From: Pseudoalteromonas sp. MMG010
GTDB taxonomy: Bacteria; Pseudomonadota; Gammaproteobacteria; Enterobacterales; Alteromonadaceae
DNA: 64,000 nucleotides
Direction: 5' to 3'
Assembly: GCF_018100905.1 (NCBI RefSeq)
Contig: NZ_JAGJEG010000003.1
Span: forward strand, 1 to 64,000
Below, in pieces: positions 46,361 through 55,642 of the stretch (positions are counted from its first letter, which is position 1; every line of letters starts with the position of its first letter). A model generated the notes under the pieces. The model saw nothing but the letters and a program-made list of their open reading frames with translations. It had not been told where the DNA came from and ran no database searches. Made by a program: the position numbers and the translations under genes.

Positions 46361-48859
46361 TTAAAATAAGTTATCTACTGTTTTAGTCTTTTCTTCAAAA
46401 ATGTTACTTGGATGTTTTGTTACATACTTTGTTGGGGCAGTGCCTTTTTCAAAGTACTCAAAACGGCTGGTATAATCATTTTTATGACTTAATAAACCCG
46501 TTGCTAAATCGATTCGTACCGAAACTAAGTCTTCCGGGGGCTCAATAGGGGCTTCGGGTGTGCCTTCAAGAGCCGCAGCCATAAACTCTACCCAAGCAGG
46601 TTGCGCTGTTTTAGCTCCAGCCTCTGCACCTGCAATCTGATCACTTCCCAGGTTGGTATTACGGCTAGTACGGCCTAATGGGTTACCCGGGTTATCAAAG
46701 CCAACCCACACTGAGGTTAATAAATTTTTATTAAAACCACTAAACCAGGTGTCTACAGCATCATTGGTGGTGCCGGTTTTCCCTGATAAATCACGACGCT
46801 TTAATGCTTGGGCACGCCAACCAGTACCACTCCATCCTGTTTTATGGCTCCAACTACCGCCACCCCATATAGCGCTATGCATTGCTTGAGAAATCAAGAA
46901 GGCGTTTTGCTTTGAAATAATTTGAGGCGCACAGTTAGGTTGCGGCTCGCTGTCTACTTCTGTGGAGTGGTTAGTCGTTAATTGAATAGAGGGAATATCA
47001 CTATATTGTTCTTCACAAATAATGGTGGGGTTGGCTTTAAAAAGTACTTTGCCATAAGCGTCTTGAATTTCTTCGATAAAATAAGGTTCTATAAGGTGGC
47101 CCCCGTTGGCAAATGCACTCATGCCACGAGCTAGTTCAATCGGGGTGATTGCTGCGCTCCCTAATGCAAGCGATTCACTACGGTTAATATCTTCATCTGC
47201 AAAGCCAAATTTTAACAAGTGATCGGCAGTACGTTGTAAGCCGACACCTCTTAACAAGCGCACCGAAATTACATTTTTAGATTGAGCTAACGCGCGTCTA
47301 ATTCTTATTGGACCATCGTAAACGGCTGGACTGTTTTTTGGTCTCCATGCAACACCTTGGCTTTTATCCCACTGGTTTATAGGGGCGTCATTTAAAATTG
47401 AAGCTAATGTATAACCTTTTTCAAGCGCAGCAGAATATATAAATGGCTTGATGTTAGAGCCTACCTGTCGTTTTGCCTGAACGGCTCTATTATATTGGCT
47501 CTGAGTAAAACTATAGCCACCAACAATCGCTTTGACTCCACCATTTTGTGGGTTTAATGAAACCAATGCACTAGCGGCTTCAGGAAGCTGGCTCAATATA
47601 TAGCTGTTGTCTTTGTTTTTGCGTAAAAATATCTGCTCCCCAGGGGTGAGTATTTCATTTGCGGTTTTAGGAGCAAACCCCTGACGATAGCGTGTGATGT
47701 ATTTACGTGCCCACTTTAAATTATCCCATGAGAGGGTAACTTGCTCACCGGTTTTTAATAATACTTGTGCAGATAACTGTGATACTTCAGTAACCGCCGC
47801 GGCAATTAATGGTGATATCTCATTCACTGTGTTTAGTTTTTTAAGTATTTCTTGAGTTGCTAATGGCTGCTGAGTCTCGTTATCCCATAATATTGCAGCT
47901 GCACCACGATAACCATGGCGCATATCGTAATTATGTAGATTATTTATAAGGGCTGTTTGAGCTGCTTTTTGTACTTTGGAATTAACACTGGTAAAGACTT
48001 TAAAACCTTGGTTATAGGCATTGTCTTTACCGAATTTCGTGACCATTTCGGCACGTACCATTTCTGCAATATAAGGGGCATATAAGTCAATTTCAGCGCC
48101 ATGAAAGTATGCTGTTATTGGTGCGTTTTTTGCACTTATAAATTCATCATCAGTAATATACCCTTCGGTATGCATGCGCCCCAATACGACATTACGACGA
48201 GACTTTGCTCGTGTTGGGTTTCTAATAGGATTTAATGCTGAAGGAGCTTTTGGTAATCCAGCAATCATTGCCATTTGCGCTAAAGTTAAATCTTTTAGTT
48301 CTTTACCATAATAAACTTGAGCTGCAGCACCAATACCAAAAGCCCGATTACCTAATTCAATTTTGTTTAGGTAGAGTTCGAGAATTTCATCTTTACTGAG
48401 AACATTCTCAATATGTAATGCAATAAATATTTCTTTAACTTTTCGAATGTAGGCTTTTTCTCGTGTTAAAAAGAAGTTTCGCGCTAATTGCATGGTAATT
48501 GTGCTGGCGCCTTGCTTTTTTTCACCCGTTGAAATTAAGACTAAAGCGGAGCGAACAATACCTATTGGATCAATACCATAATGATCATAAAAACGATTGT
48601 CTTCGGTTGCTAATATCGCTTGAATCAATGGCTTAGGGATTTGTTCTATCGTTACAGGTATCCTTCTTTTCTCACCAAATTGATTGATTAACAAACCATC
48701 TTTAGTGAAAACTTGCATAGGGGTTTGTAATTGTACGTCTTTTAAAACTTGCACACTGGGGATATCAGGTTTAACGTAGTAATAAAGGCTGATGAGTGTT
48801 ATCAAACTAAATAACGTGCAAATGATAAAAAATTGTAAAGTTCGTTTTAATAAAATCAC
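46361..48859 (-). CDS. mrcA: Penicillin-binding protein 1A (MrcA/PonA)
   Basis: Bifunctional peptidoglycan synthase of 832 residues. One N-terminal membrane helix (about 8-30) is followed by the glycosyltransferase domain with the catalytic Glu in ATEDNRFYDHYGIDPIG and GASTITMQLARNFFL, an OB-like insert typical of PBP1A (about 310-425), and the transpeptidase domain with SxxK as SNIKPF (preceded by RQVG), SxN as SKN, and KTG in LSGKTGTTNDAVDTWF. It is divergent from pilM, the conserved order in gammaproteobacteria. Confidence 0.95.
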   Translation of the reverse strand: MILLKRTLQFFIICTLFSLITLISLYYYVKPDIPSVQVLKDVQLQTPMQVFTKDGLLINQFGEKRRIPVTIEQIPKPLIQAILATEDNRFYDHYGIDPIGIVRSALVLISTGEKKQGASTITMQLARNFFLTREKAYIRKVKEIFIALHIENVLSKDEILELYLNKIELGNRAFGIGAAAQVYYGKELKDLTLAQMAMIAGLPKAPSALNPIRNPTRAKSRRNVVLGRMHTEGYITDDEFISAKNAPITAYFHGAEIDLYAPYIAEMVRAEMVTKFGKDNAYNQGFKVFTSVNSKVQKAAQTALINNLHNYDMRHGYRGAAAILWDNETQQPLATQEILKKLNTVNEISPLIAAAVTEVSQLSAQVLLKTGEQVTLSWDNLKWARKYITRYRQGFAPKTANEILTPGEQIFLRKNKDNSYILSQLPEAASALVSLNPQNGGVKAIVGGYSFTQSQYNRAVQAKRQVGSNIKPFIYSAALEKGYTLASILNDAPINQWDKSQGVAWRPKNSPAVYDGPIRIRRALAQSKNVISVRLLRGVGLQRTADHLLKFGFADEDINRSESLALGSAAITPIELARGMSAFANGGHLIEPYFIEEIQDAYGKVLFKANPTIICEEQYSDIPSIQLTTNHSTEVDSEPQPNCAPQIISKQNAFLISQAMHSAIWGGGSWSHKTGWSGTGWRAQALKRRDLSGKTGTTNDAVDTWFSGFNKNLLTSVWVGFDNPGNPLGRTSRNTNLGSDQIAGAEAGAKTAQPAWVEFMAAALEGTPEAPIEPPEDLVSVRIDLATGLLSHKNDYTSRFEYFEKGTAPTKYVTKHPSNIFEEKTKTVDNLF

Positions 48860-48990
48860 TTAATATTTCCCTTATTGGACTCCCAATTACGATTGGACAC
48901 TGGTAGTATATATTGATTAAAAATTGAATAATATTTTTTCAGCAAAAAATTATAACTTGTTTAATTTATTACAAAGGCAAAGTTGCAAAC

Positions 48991-50070
48991 ATGCTAAGTC
49001 AACTATTTCAAAAACCATCTGAAATGATGGTAGGAATTGATATTGGATCTCACTCTATAAAAGCGGTGCTTTTAACAGAAATTGAAACTGGATTTCGACT
49101 TGAAGCACTGGCAATAGAACCGATGCCCAAAGGGGCGATGAGTGAACGCTCAATTCAAGATATTGAAGCGATAGGTAATATCATAACTAAATTAAAAAGA
49201 AAGTTACCTAAACAGCTTAAATCTGCCGCTGTGGCTGTATCAGGGCAAACCGTAATAACGAAAGTTATTTTTATGGATGTCACTTTAACGGATGCTGAAC
49301 TTGAATCGCAAATAGAAATTGAAGCCGACAGTTTAATCCCTTACCCGTTAGATGAAGTAAATATCGACTTTGAAAAATTAGCTATTAACGAAGCGGATCC
49401 TAGTAAGGTTAACGTGTTGTTATCAGCGGCACGAACTGAAAGTGTTGAAGCGCGAGTAGGTGCATTAGAGGTTGCTAACTTAAAAGCAAAAGTTGTCGAT
49501 GTAGAAAGTTATGCTTTGAGTCGATCGATGGACGTGTATTATAAGCAATTACCAAGTGATGCATTTGATAAGTGTGTTGCGATTGTCGATATTGGCGCAG
49601 TATTAACATTAGTAAGCGTTGTACAAGCTGGAGAAACGATTTATACCCGTGACCAAGTATTTGGTGGCGAGCAATACACTAACAGCATTGTTAATTATTA
49701 TAATAAAAGCTTTGATGAGGCTGAAATTGGTAAAACCACGGGAGATTTACCTCCAAATTATACTTTTGAAGTACTTGCCCCGTTTCAAACTGCATTTTTG
49801 CAACAAGTACGCCGAGCAGTGCAAATGTTTTTAACGACCAGTGGTAAAGATCAAGTGGATTACATCGTGCTTACGGGTGGCACATCGATGATTGATGGGC
49901 TTGAAAGGTTATTAATTGAAGAACTTGGCATACATACCGTGGCAGTGGAGCCGTTTGTAAGTATGGAAATATCACCTAAAGTAGATCGTAATATGTTGCA
50001 AAGACATCGTAGCCAATTTGCAATTGCAACAGGGCTGGCATTAAGGAGCTTTTCATCATGCCATATATAA
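48991..50070 (+). CDS. pilM: Type IV pilus assembly protein PilM
   Basis: Actin-like cytoplasmic protein of 359 residues that binds the N-terminus of PilN at the inner-membrane platform. Nucleotide-binding features are visible: VGIDIGSHSIKAVLL at the start, VAIVDIGAVLTLVSVV in the middle and IVLTGGTSMIDGLERLL near the end. DSLIPYPLDEVNIDFE is characteristic of PilM. It is the first gene of pilMNOPQ and overlaps pilN by 13 bases. Confidence 0.95.
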   Translation: MLSQLFQKPSEMMVGIDIGSHSIKAVLLTEIETGFRLEALAIEPMPKGAMSERSIQDIEAIGNIITKLKRKLPKQLKSAAVAVSGQTVITKVIFMDVTLTDAELESQIEIEADSLIPYPLDEVNIDFEKLAINEADPSKVNVLLSAARTESVEARVGALEVANLKAKVVDVESYALSRSMDVYYKQLPSDAFDKCVAIVDIGAVLTLVSVVQAGETIYTRDQVFGGEQYTNSIVNYYNKSFDEAEIGKTTGDLPPNYTFEVLAPFQTAFLQQVRRAVQMFLTTSGKDQVDYIVLTGGTSMIDGLERLLIEELGIHTVAVEPFVSMEISPKVDRNMLQRHRSQFAIATGLALRSFSSCHI

Positions 50071-50630
50071 ATCTCCTTCCTTGGCGTGAACACCAAAGAG
50101 AAGAATCGAAAAAGAAATTTTTGATTTTTTTAGGGGGGATCGCAGTAATATGTTTTGCTTTTATGTATGTATTAAGCAGTTATTATGGCAGCTTAAAAGA
50201 AGGCCAAAATTTAAGAAACAACTACTTAAGCTCTGAAATTAGCATGTTGGATAAGCGTATTCGTGATATCAGAGAGCTAGATAAGAAAAAGGAAAACCTT
50301 AAACAACGAATGAAGCTTATAGAAGAGCTTCAAGGTAGCCGTAATTTAGGCACACAGTTAATGGATGAGGTTGCCCGTATCGTACCTGCAGGTGTTTATT
50401 TAACAAAATTAGAACGTCGGGATAGAAAAGTAACGGTTTCTGGGCGAAGCGAATCAAATAACAGGCTATCGAGCATGTTACGCGAAGTACAAAATTCTTA
50501 TTTATTAGAAAGGCCAATTATGCAAGGGATTGTTGCAGGTGAAAGTACCGGTCGGTTATTGAGTGACTTTAATATGGAATTTTATATCAAACCATTTGAT
50601 AAAATAGGTGAGGTTGCCAATGAACCTTGA
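50058..50630 (+). CDS. pilN: Type IV pilus assembly protein PilN
   Basis: Inner-membrane protein of 190 residues. The start MPYINLLPWREHQREESKK contains the INLLPWR motif through which PilN binds PilM. One membrane helix (about 22-45) is followed by a coiled-coil stretch (about 60-95) and a periplasmic ferredoxin-like fold with GVYLTKLERRDRKVTVSGRSES. The gene overlaps both pilM and pilO, so the operon is tightly coupled. Confidence 0.94.
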   Translation: MPYINLLPWREHQREESKKKFLIFLGGIAVICFAFMYVLSSYYGSLKEGQNLRNNYLSSEISMLDKRIRDIRELDKKKENLKQRMKLIEELQGSRNLGTQLMDEVARIVPAGVYLTKLERRDRKVTVSGRSESNNRLSSMLREVQNSYLLERPIMQGIVAGESTGRLLSDFNMEFYIKPFDKIGEVANEP

Positions 50631-51225
50631 TCTTAAAGCGTTATTTGATATCGATTGGAATGAAATAGAACTTGATAACATTGGGGACTGGCCTGTTGTT
50701 GTAAAAGCATTATGTTCAGTTGTGCTTGCCTTTATTGTATTATTTTTTAGTTATAGTTTATTAGTCTCTGATGAAATTTCAGCATACAGTAATGCAGTAC
50801 AAAAAGAGACTGAGCTTAGAAATACTTATAAGGCTAAGTATGCCGTAGCGAGTAAATTAGATGTTTATCGCAATCAAATGGTGCAAATGGAAGATGAGTT
50901 TTCGCAATTATTAAAGCGCTTACCAACTTCAAATGAAACCCCAGGACTTTTAGATGATTTATCTTATGTAGGTACAACTAGCGGTTTAACGTTTTTAAAA
51001 ATTGGCTGGTTGCCAGAAGTTGAAAAAGAATTTTATACAGAGCTGCCGATTAAAATTGAAGTTGTAGGGGCTTATCATGAATTTGGGAATTTTGTTGATA
51101 AAGTTGCTCAATTGCCTCGAATTGTAAGCTTACATGACTTTAGTATTGCTTCGGCAGGTGAAAAAAAGCTAACATTTAGTGTTATTGCTAAAACCTATCG
51201 TTATGAGGAGAGGGATAAAAAGTGA
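50620..51225 (+). CDS. pilO: Type IV pilus assembly protein PilO
   Basis: Inner-membrane protein of 201 residues that pairs with PilN. A membrane helix at about 24-48 (VKALCSVVLAFIVLFFSYSLLV) is followed by a coiled-coil (ETELRNTYKAKYAVASKL) and the periplasmic domain with LLKRLPTSNETPGLLDDL and ELPIKIEVVGAYHEFGNFVDKVAQLPRIV. I chose the ATG at 50620 behind AGGTGAGG rather than the GTG at 50608 that forms part of this ribosome binding site. It overlaps pilN by 11 bases. Confidence 0.93.
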   Translation: MNLDLKALFDIDWNEIELDNIGDWPVVVKALCSVVLAFIVLFFSYSLLVSDEISAYSNAVQKETELRNTYKAKYAVASKLDVYRNQMVQMEDEFSQLLKRLPTSNETPGLLDDLSYVGTTSGLTFLKIGWLPEVEKEFYTELPIKIEVVGAYHEFGNFVDKVAQLPRIVSLHDFSIASAGEKKLTFSVIAKTYRYEERDKK

Positions 51226-51761
51226 ATAAACTAACCTTAACCTCTCTTATTACTATTTTTTTAGTTGGCTGTAATGCAGATACGACTGAGCAAAAAGAGT
51301 TTATCGATCAAGTTAAAGCAAGTACAACGCCTAAAATAGAAGATATTCCAAATTTAATTGAGTTTGAGCATTTTGAATATAATGCATCGCAATTACGCAG
51401 CCCCTTTGTGGCGCCACAACCAGAAATTATTCAAAATAAGTTAACGCAAATAAAAAATTGTCTACATCCAGAGCAAAGTCGCCAACGTGAGCCTTTAGAG
51501 AAGTACCCATTAGATAATTTAGCAATGAAAGGGACGCTAGGATCAAATGGTAAAACATGGGCATTAATTGAAGCGACCAGCGACAGTACTTTACATAGGG
51601 CTGGAGTGGGTAACTACTTAGGTAGTTATGACGGAAAAGTACAAAGTGTACATAGTGATTATTTAGAAATTGTTGAATTAATTCCTGATGGGTCTGGTTG
51701 TTGGAAAGAGCGCTTGACTAAGTTAGAAATGTTAGAGGCGGCAGATAATGGCTCAAACTAA
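51222..51761 (+). CDS. pilP: Type IV pilus lipoprotein PilP
   Basis: Lipoprotein of 179 residues that links the PilN-PilO pair to the secretin PilQ. It begins with a GTG that overlaps the pilO stop (GTGA at 51222-51225). The signal peptide ends in the lipobox LVGC with Cys at about residue 17. The C-terminal domain contains LDNLAMKGTLGSNGKTWALI, GVGNYLGSYDGKVQSV and LEIVELIPDGSGCWKER, typical of PilP. Confidence 0.93.
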   Translation: MNKLTLTSLITIFLVGCNADTTEQKEFIDQVKASTTPKIEDIPNLIEFEHFEYNASQLRSPFVAPQPEIIQNKLTQIKNCLHPEQSRQREPLEKYPLDNLAMKGTLGSNGKTWALIEATSDSTLHRAGVGNYLGSYDGKVQSVHSDYLEIVELIPDGSGCWKERLTKLEMLEAADNGSN

Positions 51762-53838
51762 TACAGTAAAAGGTAATATAAATATGCATAAGGATGTACT
51801 TTTGAGAGCTCGTGTTAACTGCGCTTTATTTTTAACCCTAACGCTCTTTTTTGTTAAAACGGTATCTGCAGAGCCTTTGCTTTATGATGTGCGTTATAAT
51901 CCATTGCTAAAAGGTGAAACCGAGCTGCAATTGGTATTTGATGAAGAATTGCAAGCAGAGCCAACAATCCAAGTGTTTAATACGCCAGCACGTGTTGAAA
52001 TGTTATTTAAAAATGCCACGCTTGAAGAGGGCTTAAATAATGTGCCAGTAGATCAAGCTGGCATTAATAACGTTTCCAGCGTCATGACTGAACAAGGTTT
52101 AAAAGTGACGATAAACCTCGAACGTTTAAAGATTTATCAAACCGAGGTTAAAAATAATTTAGTATCGCTGCGCATTTCTGATCACCCACTCACTGAACAA
52201 GTTACTGAACTTGATGAACAACCACAAACCTATGATGGGAATTACATTAATAGTATTCAATCAATAGATTTTCGTCGTGGTGAAAAGGGCGAAGCTAAAA
52301 TATTGGTTTTCTTACAAGAGAAGCAAGCTGCAATAGAAGTACAAGAAAGTGGTGGCAAAATTATCGCTGATTTTCACCATACCGATATTCTTGACGATTT
52401 ATTGTATGAATTAGATGTTCTTGATTTTGGTACAGCTGTTAGCTCAATCGAAACATTTAAAGAGAGTAATTCGAGTCGTATTATTATTGAGCCTAATACT
52501 GAGTTTAATTTTACCTATCAACAAATAGACAATGTATTCACGTTAACTGTAGAAAAAGATGAAACGCAAAGTTCATATTTAGAAGGCGGTAAGGAATATC
52601 AAGGTCGGCCGATGACATTGAACTTCCAAGATATCCCCGTACGCGCAGTATTGCAGATTATTGCCGGTTACAACGATTTTAACCTAGTTACTAGCGATTC
52701 AGTTACTGGCAACATTACGTTGCGATTAGATGGCGTTGCTTGGGATCAAGCTCTTGATGTTGTATTAAAGATTAAAGGCCTTGATAAACGTATGGACGGT
52801 TCTATTTTGATGGTTGCACCTTCAGAAGAGCTTGCTGCGCGAGAAGCTAAAGATTTACAGGCACAGCGCCAAGTTGAAGATTTAGAACCATTGTATAGTG
52901 AATATATTCGTTTAAATTACGCAAAAGCCGAAAGCTTTTCTGAATTATTAAAAACAGAACGTAATAGCATTATTACAGCGCGTGGTAGTGTGTCGGTAGA
53001 TGTCCGTACAAATACATTGTTAATTAAAGATACGGCGAAAAGTATTGAAAGCATTCGACGTATGATTGAAACACTCGATATCCCGGTTAAGCAAGTTGTT
53101 ATTGAAGCTCGTATGGTTACTGTCTCTGATAATGTATCTGAAGACATGGGGGTACGTTGGGGGCTAAGTAATTTGCAAGATGACGTGGCAATTTCAGGGT
53201 CATTAGAAGGTGCCGACTCTACTGCATCGGGTACCGTAGCTGATTTAAGTGACAGACTAAATGTAAACTTACCAATTGCAAACCCAGTGGCTAGTATTGG
53301 CATGCAAATAGCAAAATTAGGTAATGGTACATTAATCGATTTAGAGCTCAGTGCACTTGAGGAAGAAAATAAAGGTGAAATTATTGCTAGCCCGCGCATT
53401 ACTGCAGCTAATCAGCAAAAGGCGCGTATTGAGCAAGGTACAGAAATTCCGTATGTTGAATCAGCATCAAGTGGCGCTACAACAGTTAGCTTTAAAAAGG
53501 CAGTATTAAGCTTAGAAGTAACACCGCATATTACACCTGACAATAAAGTGATACTCGATTTAGTCATTACGCAAGATACACAAGGCGATACAGTATCAAC
53601 AGGAACAGGTGAAGCTGTCGCAATTAATACTCAGCAAATAGAAACCCAAGTACTCGTTGATAATGGTCAAACTGTCGTATTAGGCGGAATATTTCAGCAA
53701 CAAATTATTAATTCAACGAGCAAAGTACCTGTTTTAGGTGATATTCCATACTTAGGAAGGCTATTTAAAAATACATCTGAGTATAATGAGAAGCGTGAAT
53801 TATTGATTTTTGTCACACCAAGGATACAAATTGATTAA
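51748..53838 (+). CDS. pilQ: Type IV pilus secretin PilQ
   Basis: Outer-membrane secretin of 696 residues. After the signal sequence (hydrophobic stretch ALFLTLTLFFVKTVSA) come AMIN-type domains (about 45-260), an N0/STN domain with MTLNFQDIPVRAVLQIIAGY, a NolW/N1 domain with VDVRTNTLLIKDTAKSIESIR, and the secretin domain ending VPVLGDIPYLGRLFKNTSE and KRELLIFVTPRI. An ATG at 51784 would give a shorter, more usual signal peptide; the ATG at 51748 has the better ribosome binding site (GAGGCG) and overlaps pilP by 14 bases. I keep the longer one with doubt. Confidence 0.93.
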   Translation: MAQTNTVKGNINMHKDVLLRARVNCALFLTLTLFFVKTVSAEPLLYDVRYNPLLKGETELQLVFDEELQAEPTIQVFNTPARVEMLFKNATLEEGLNNVPVDQAGINNVSSVMTEQGLKVTINLERLKIYQTEVKNNLVSLRISDHPLTEQVTELDEQPQTYDGNYINSIQSIDFRRGEKGEAKILVFLQEKQAAIEVQESGGKIIADFHHTDILDDLLYELDVLDFGTAVSSIETFKESNSSRIIIEPNTEFNFTYQQIDNVFTLTVEKDETQSSYLEGGKEYQGRPMTLNFQDIPVRAVLQIIAGYNDFNLVTSDSVTGNITLRLDGVAWDQALDVVLKIKGLDKRMDGSILMVAPSEELAAREAKDLQAQRQVEDLEPLYSEYIRLNYAKAESFSELLKTERNSIITARGSVSVDVRTNTLLIKDTAKSIESIRRMIETLDIPVKQVVIEARMVTVSDNVSEDMGVRWGLSNLQDDVAISGSLEGADSTASGTVADLSDRLNVNLPIANPVASIGMQIAKLGNGTLIDLELSALEEENKGEIIASPRITAANQQKARIEQGTEIPYVESASSGATTVSFKKAVLSLEVTPHITPDNKVILDLVITQDTQGDTVSTGTGEAVAINTQQIETQVLVDNGQTVVLGGIFQQQIINSTSKVPVLGDIPYLGRLFKNTSEYNEKRELLIFVTPRIQID

Positions 53839-54023
53839 ATCAATGCATATATTTACTAATAATTAGGTAATAAACTAGATTAATTGCTCGATTATTGGCT
53901 TTTTATATTAATTGACTTGAAATACCTTACCAATTACTGAGATAATCCCCTCCTTAATTTTGGGGCCAGGTCGTTAGGCGGGGTTTTATTTTCAAATTTT
54001 AGAGTTCGTTTGTACTAAAAGAT

Positions 54024-54542
54024 ATGGCTGAAAAACGTAATATATTTCTAGTTGGCCCTATGGGGGCTGGCAAAAGCACAATTGGTCGTCACATTGCTGA
54101 TCAATTACACCTTGAATTTGTTGATTCTGATCAAGAGATCGAACGTCGTACCGGTGCAGATATTGCCTGGGTGTTTGACCTTGAAGGTGAAGAAGGCTTT
54201 AGACTTCGTGAAGAATCTGTTATTGGCGATTTAACCGAAATGCAAGGTATTGTACTTGCAACAGGTGGTGGTTCAGTAATGAGTAAAGAAGTTAGAAACA
54301 AGCTTTCTGCTCGAGGTATTGTTGTATACTTAGAGACACCGATTGAAAAACAAGTAGCACGCACACAACGCGACAAGCGTCGTCCATTATTGCAAACCGA
54401 AGAAGCACCTCGTAATGTTCTAGAGCGTTTAGCAGAAGAACGTGAGCCGCTTTATAAAGAAGTTGCAGACTTTGTGGTACGCACTGATGAGCAAAGCGCT
54501 AAAGTTGTTGCAAATCAAATCATTGAGAAATTAGATTTTTAA
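54024..54542 (+). CDS. aroK: Shikimate kinase AroK
   Basis: Phosphorylates shikimate in the chorismate pathway. The 172-residue P-loop protein has Walker [18 protein letters not shown], the shikimate-binding [32 protein letters not shown], and the lid region [11 protein letters not shown]. It matches E. coli AroK better than AroL. It is followed 29 bases later by aroB, the conserved aroKB pair downstream of the pil operon. Confidence 0.96.
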   Translation: MAEKRNIFLVGPMGAGKSTIGRHIADQLHLEFVDSDQEIERRTGADIAWVFDLEGEEGFRLREESVIGDLTEMQGIVLATGGGSVMSKEVRNKLSARGIVVYLETPIEKQVARTQRDKRRPLLQTEEAPRNVLERLAEEREPLYKEVADFVVRTDEQSAKVVANQIIEKLDF

Positions 54543-54571
54543 AAACCAATAATAAAAAAGGAATAACCAGC

Positions 54572-55642
54572 ATGCTTGAATTAACTGTTAATTTGGACGA
54601 GCGAAGTTATCCTATTTTTATTGGTAAATCTGTTTTACAAGACAAAGGCCGTTTAATTCACCATATTGGTGATTCTCGGCCTGTTATCATTTCTAATGAA
54701 ACCGTTGCTCCTCTTTATTTGCAGGGGCTATTGGATTCGTTAAGCGATTTAAACCCGCTATCATTTATTATTCCAGACGGTGAGCAATATAAATCACTCA
54801 CTTGGTTTGAGAAAATATCGGCTTTTTTACTTGAGAATAACTGTGGGCGAGATACTTGCTTAATTGCTCTTGGCGGTGGTGTCATTGGTGACTTAACGGG
54901 GTTTGTTGCTGCGTGTTATCAACGTGGTGTGCCATTTATTCAAATTCCAACGACATTATTGTCGCAAGTTGACTCGTCTGTAGGTGGTAAAACGGCAGTA
55001 AATCACCCACTAGGTAAAAATATGATTGGGGCGTTTTATCAGCCTCAAGCAGTTTTTATTGATACCTTATCATTGCACACGTTACCTGAGCGTGAATTTG
55101 CAGCGGGTATGGCTGAAGTTATTAAGTATGGGCTTATTTACGACACTGAGTTATTTTCTTACTTAGAGAAAAATATCAAAGAGCTACAATCACTGAGTGA
55201 AGATGCTTTGCAACATATTATTTTTCGTTGTTGTGAAATTAAAGCATTAATTGTAGCTCAAGATGAGAAAGAGCATGGTTTACGTGCCTTATTAAATTTA
55301 GGCCATACTTTTGCTCATGCAATTGAAGCTCAAATGGGCTACGGGGTGTGGCTTCATGGCGAAGCCGTTGCAACGGGGATGGTATTAGCCAGTGAACTTG
55401 CGCATCGCCGTAATGATTTATCACGTACACAAGTGCAACGTATCACACAGTTAATTGCTGATTATTCGTTGCCAACAACGATCCCTAGTAATATGACTAG
55501 CGAACACTTTTTAATGCATATGCGCAAAGATAAAAAGAATAAAAAAGGAACTATTCGTTTTATTTTACCTACGCAATTTGGCCGTTGTGAATTAGTTGAT
55601 GATGTATCTGATGAGCAAGTTAGAGAACTAATAGCACAATAA
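54572..55642 (+). CDS. aroB: 3-dehydroquinate synthase AroB
   Basis: NAD- and metal-dependent enzyme of 356 residues forming the first carbocyclic intermediate of the shikimate route. Key stretches are FIIPDGEQYKSLTWFEKI, ALGGGVIGDLTGFVAACYQR, IQIPTTLLSQVDSSVGGKTAVN, AEVIKYGLI with a metal-ligand Glu region, LNLGHTFAHAIEA and WLHGEAVATGMV with metal-ligand His residues. The stop codon shares a base with the damX start (TAATG at 55640-55644). Confidence 0.97.
   Translation: MLELTVNLDERSYPIFIGKSVLQDKGRLIHHIGDSRPVIISNETVAPLYLQGLLDSLSDLNPLSFIIPDGEQYKSLTWFEKISAFLLENNCGRDTCLIALGGGVIGDLTGFVAACYQRGVPFIQIPTTLLSQVDSSVGGKTAVNHPLGKNMIGAFYQPQAVFIDTLSLHTLPEREFAAGMAEVIKYGLIYDTELFSYLEKNIKELQSLSEDALQHIIFRCCEIKALIVAQDEKEHGLRALLNLGHTFAHAIEAQMGYGVWLHGEAVATGMVLASELAHRRNDLSRTQVQRITQLIADYSLPTTIPSNMTSEHFLMHMRKDKKNKKGTIRFILPTQFGRCELVDDVSDEQVRELIAQ

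Noticed and set aside
53947-53983. CCCC at 53947-53950 pairing with GGGG at 53962-53965 or 53980-53983 as an attenuator before aroK
   Set aside because: Only four base pairs support either stem, and there is no leader peptide or proper terminator.
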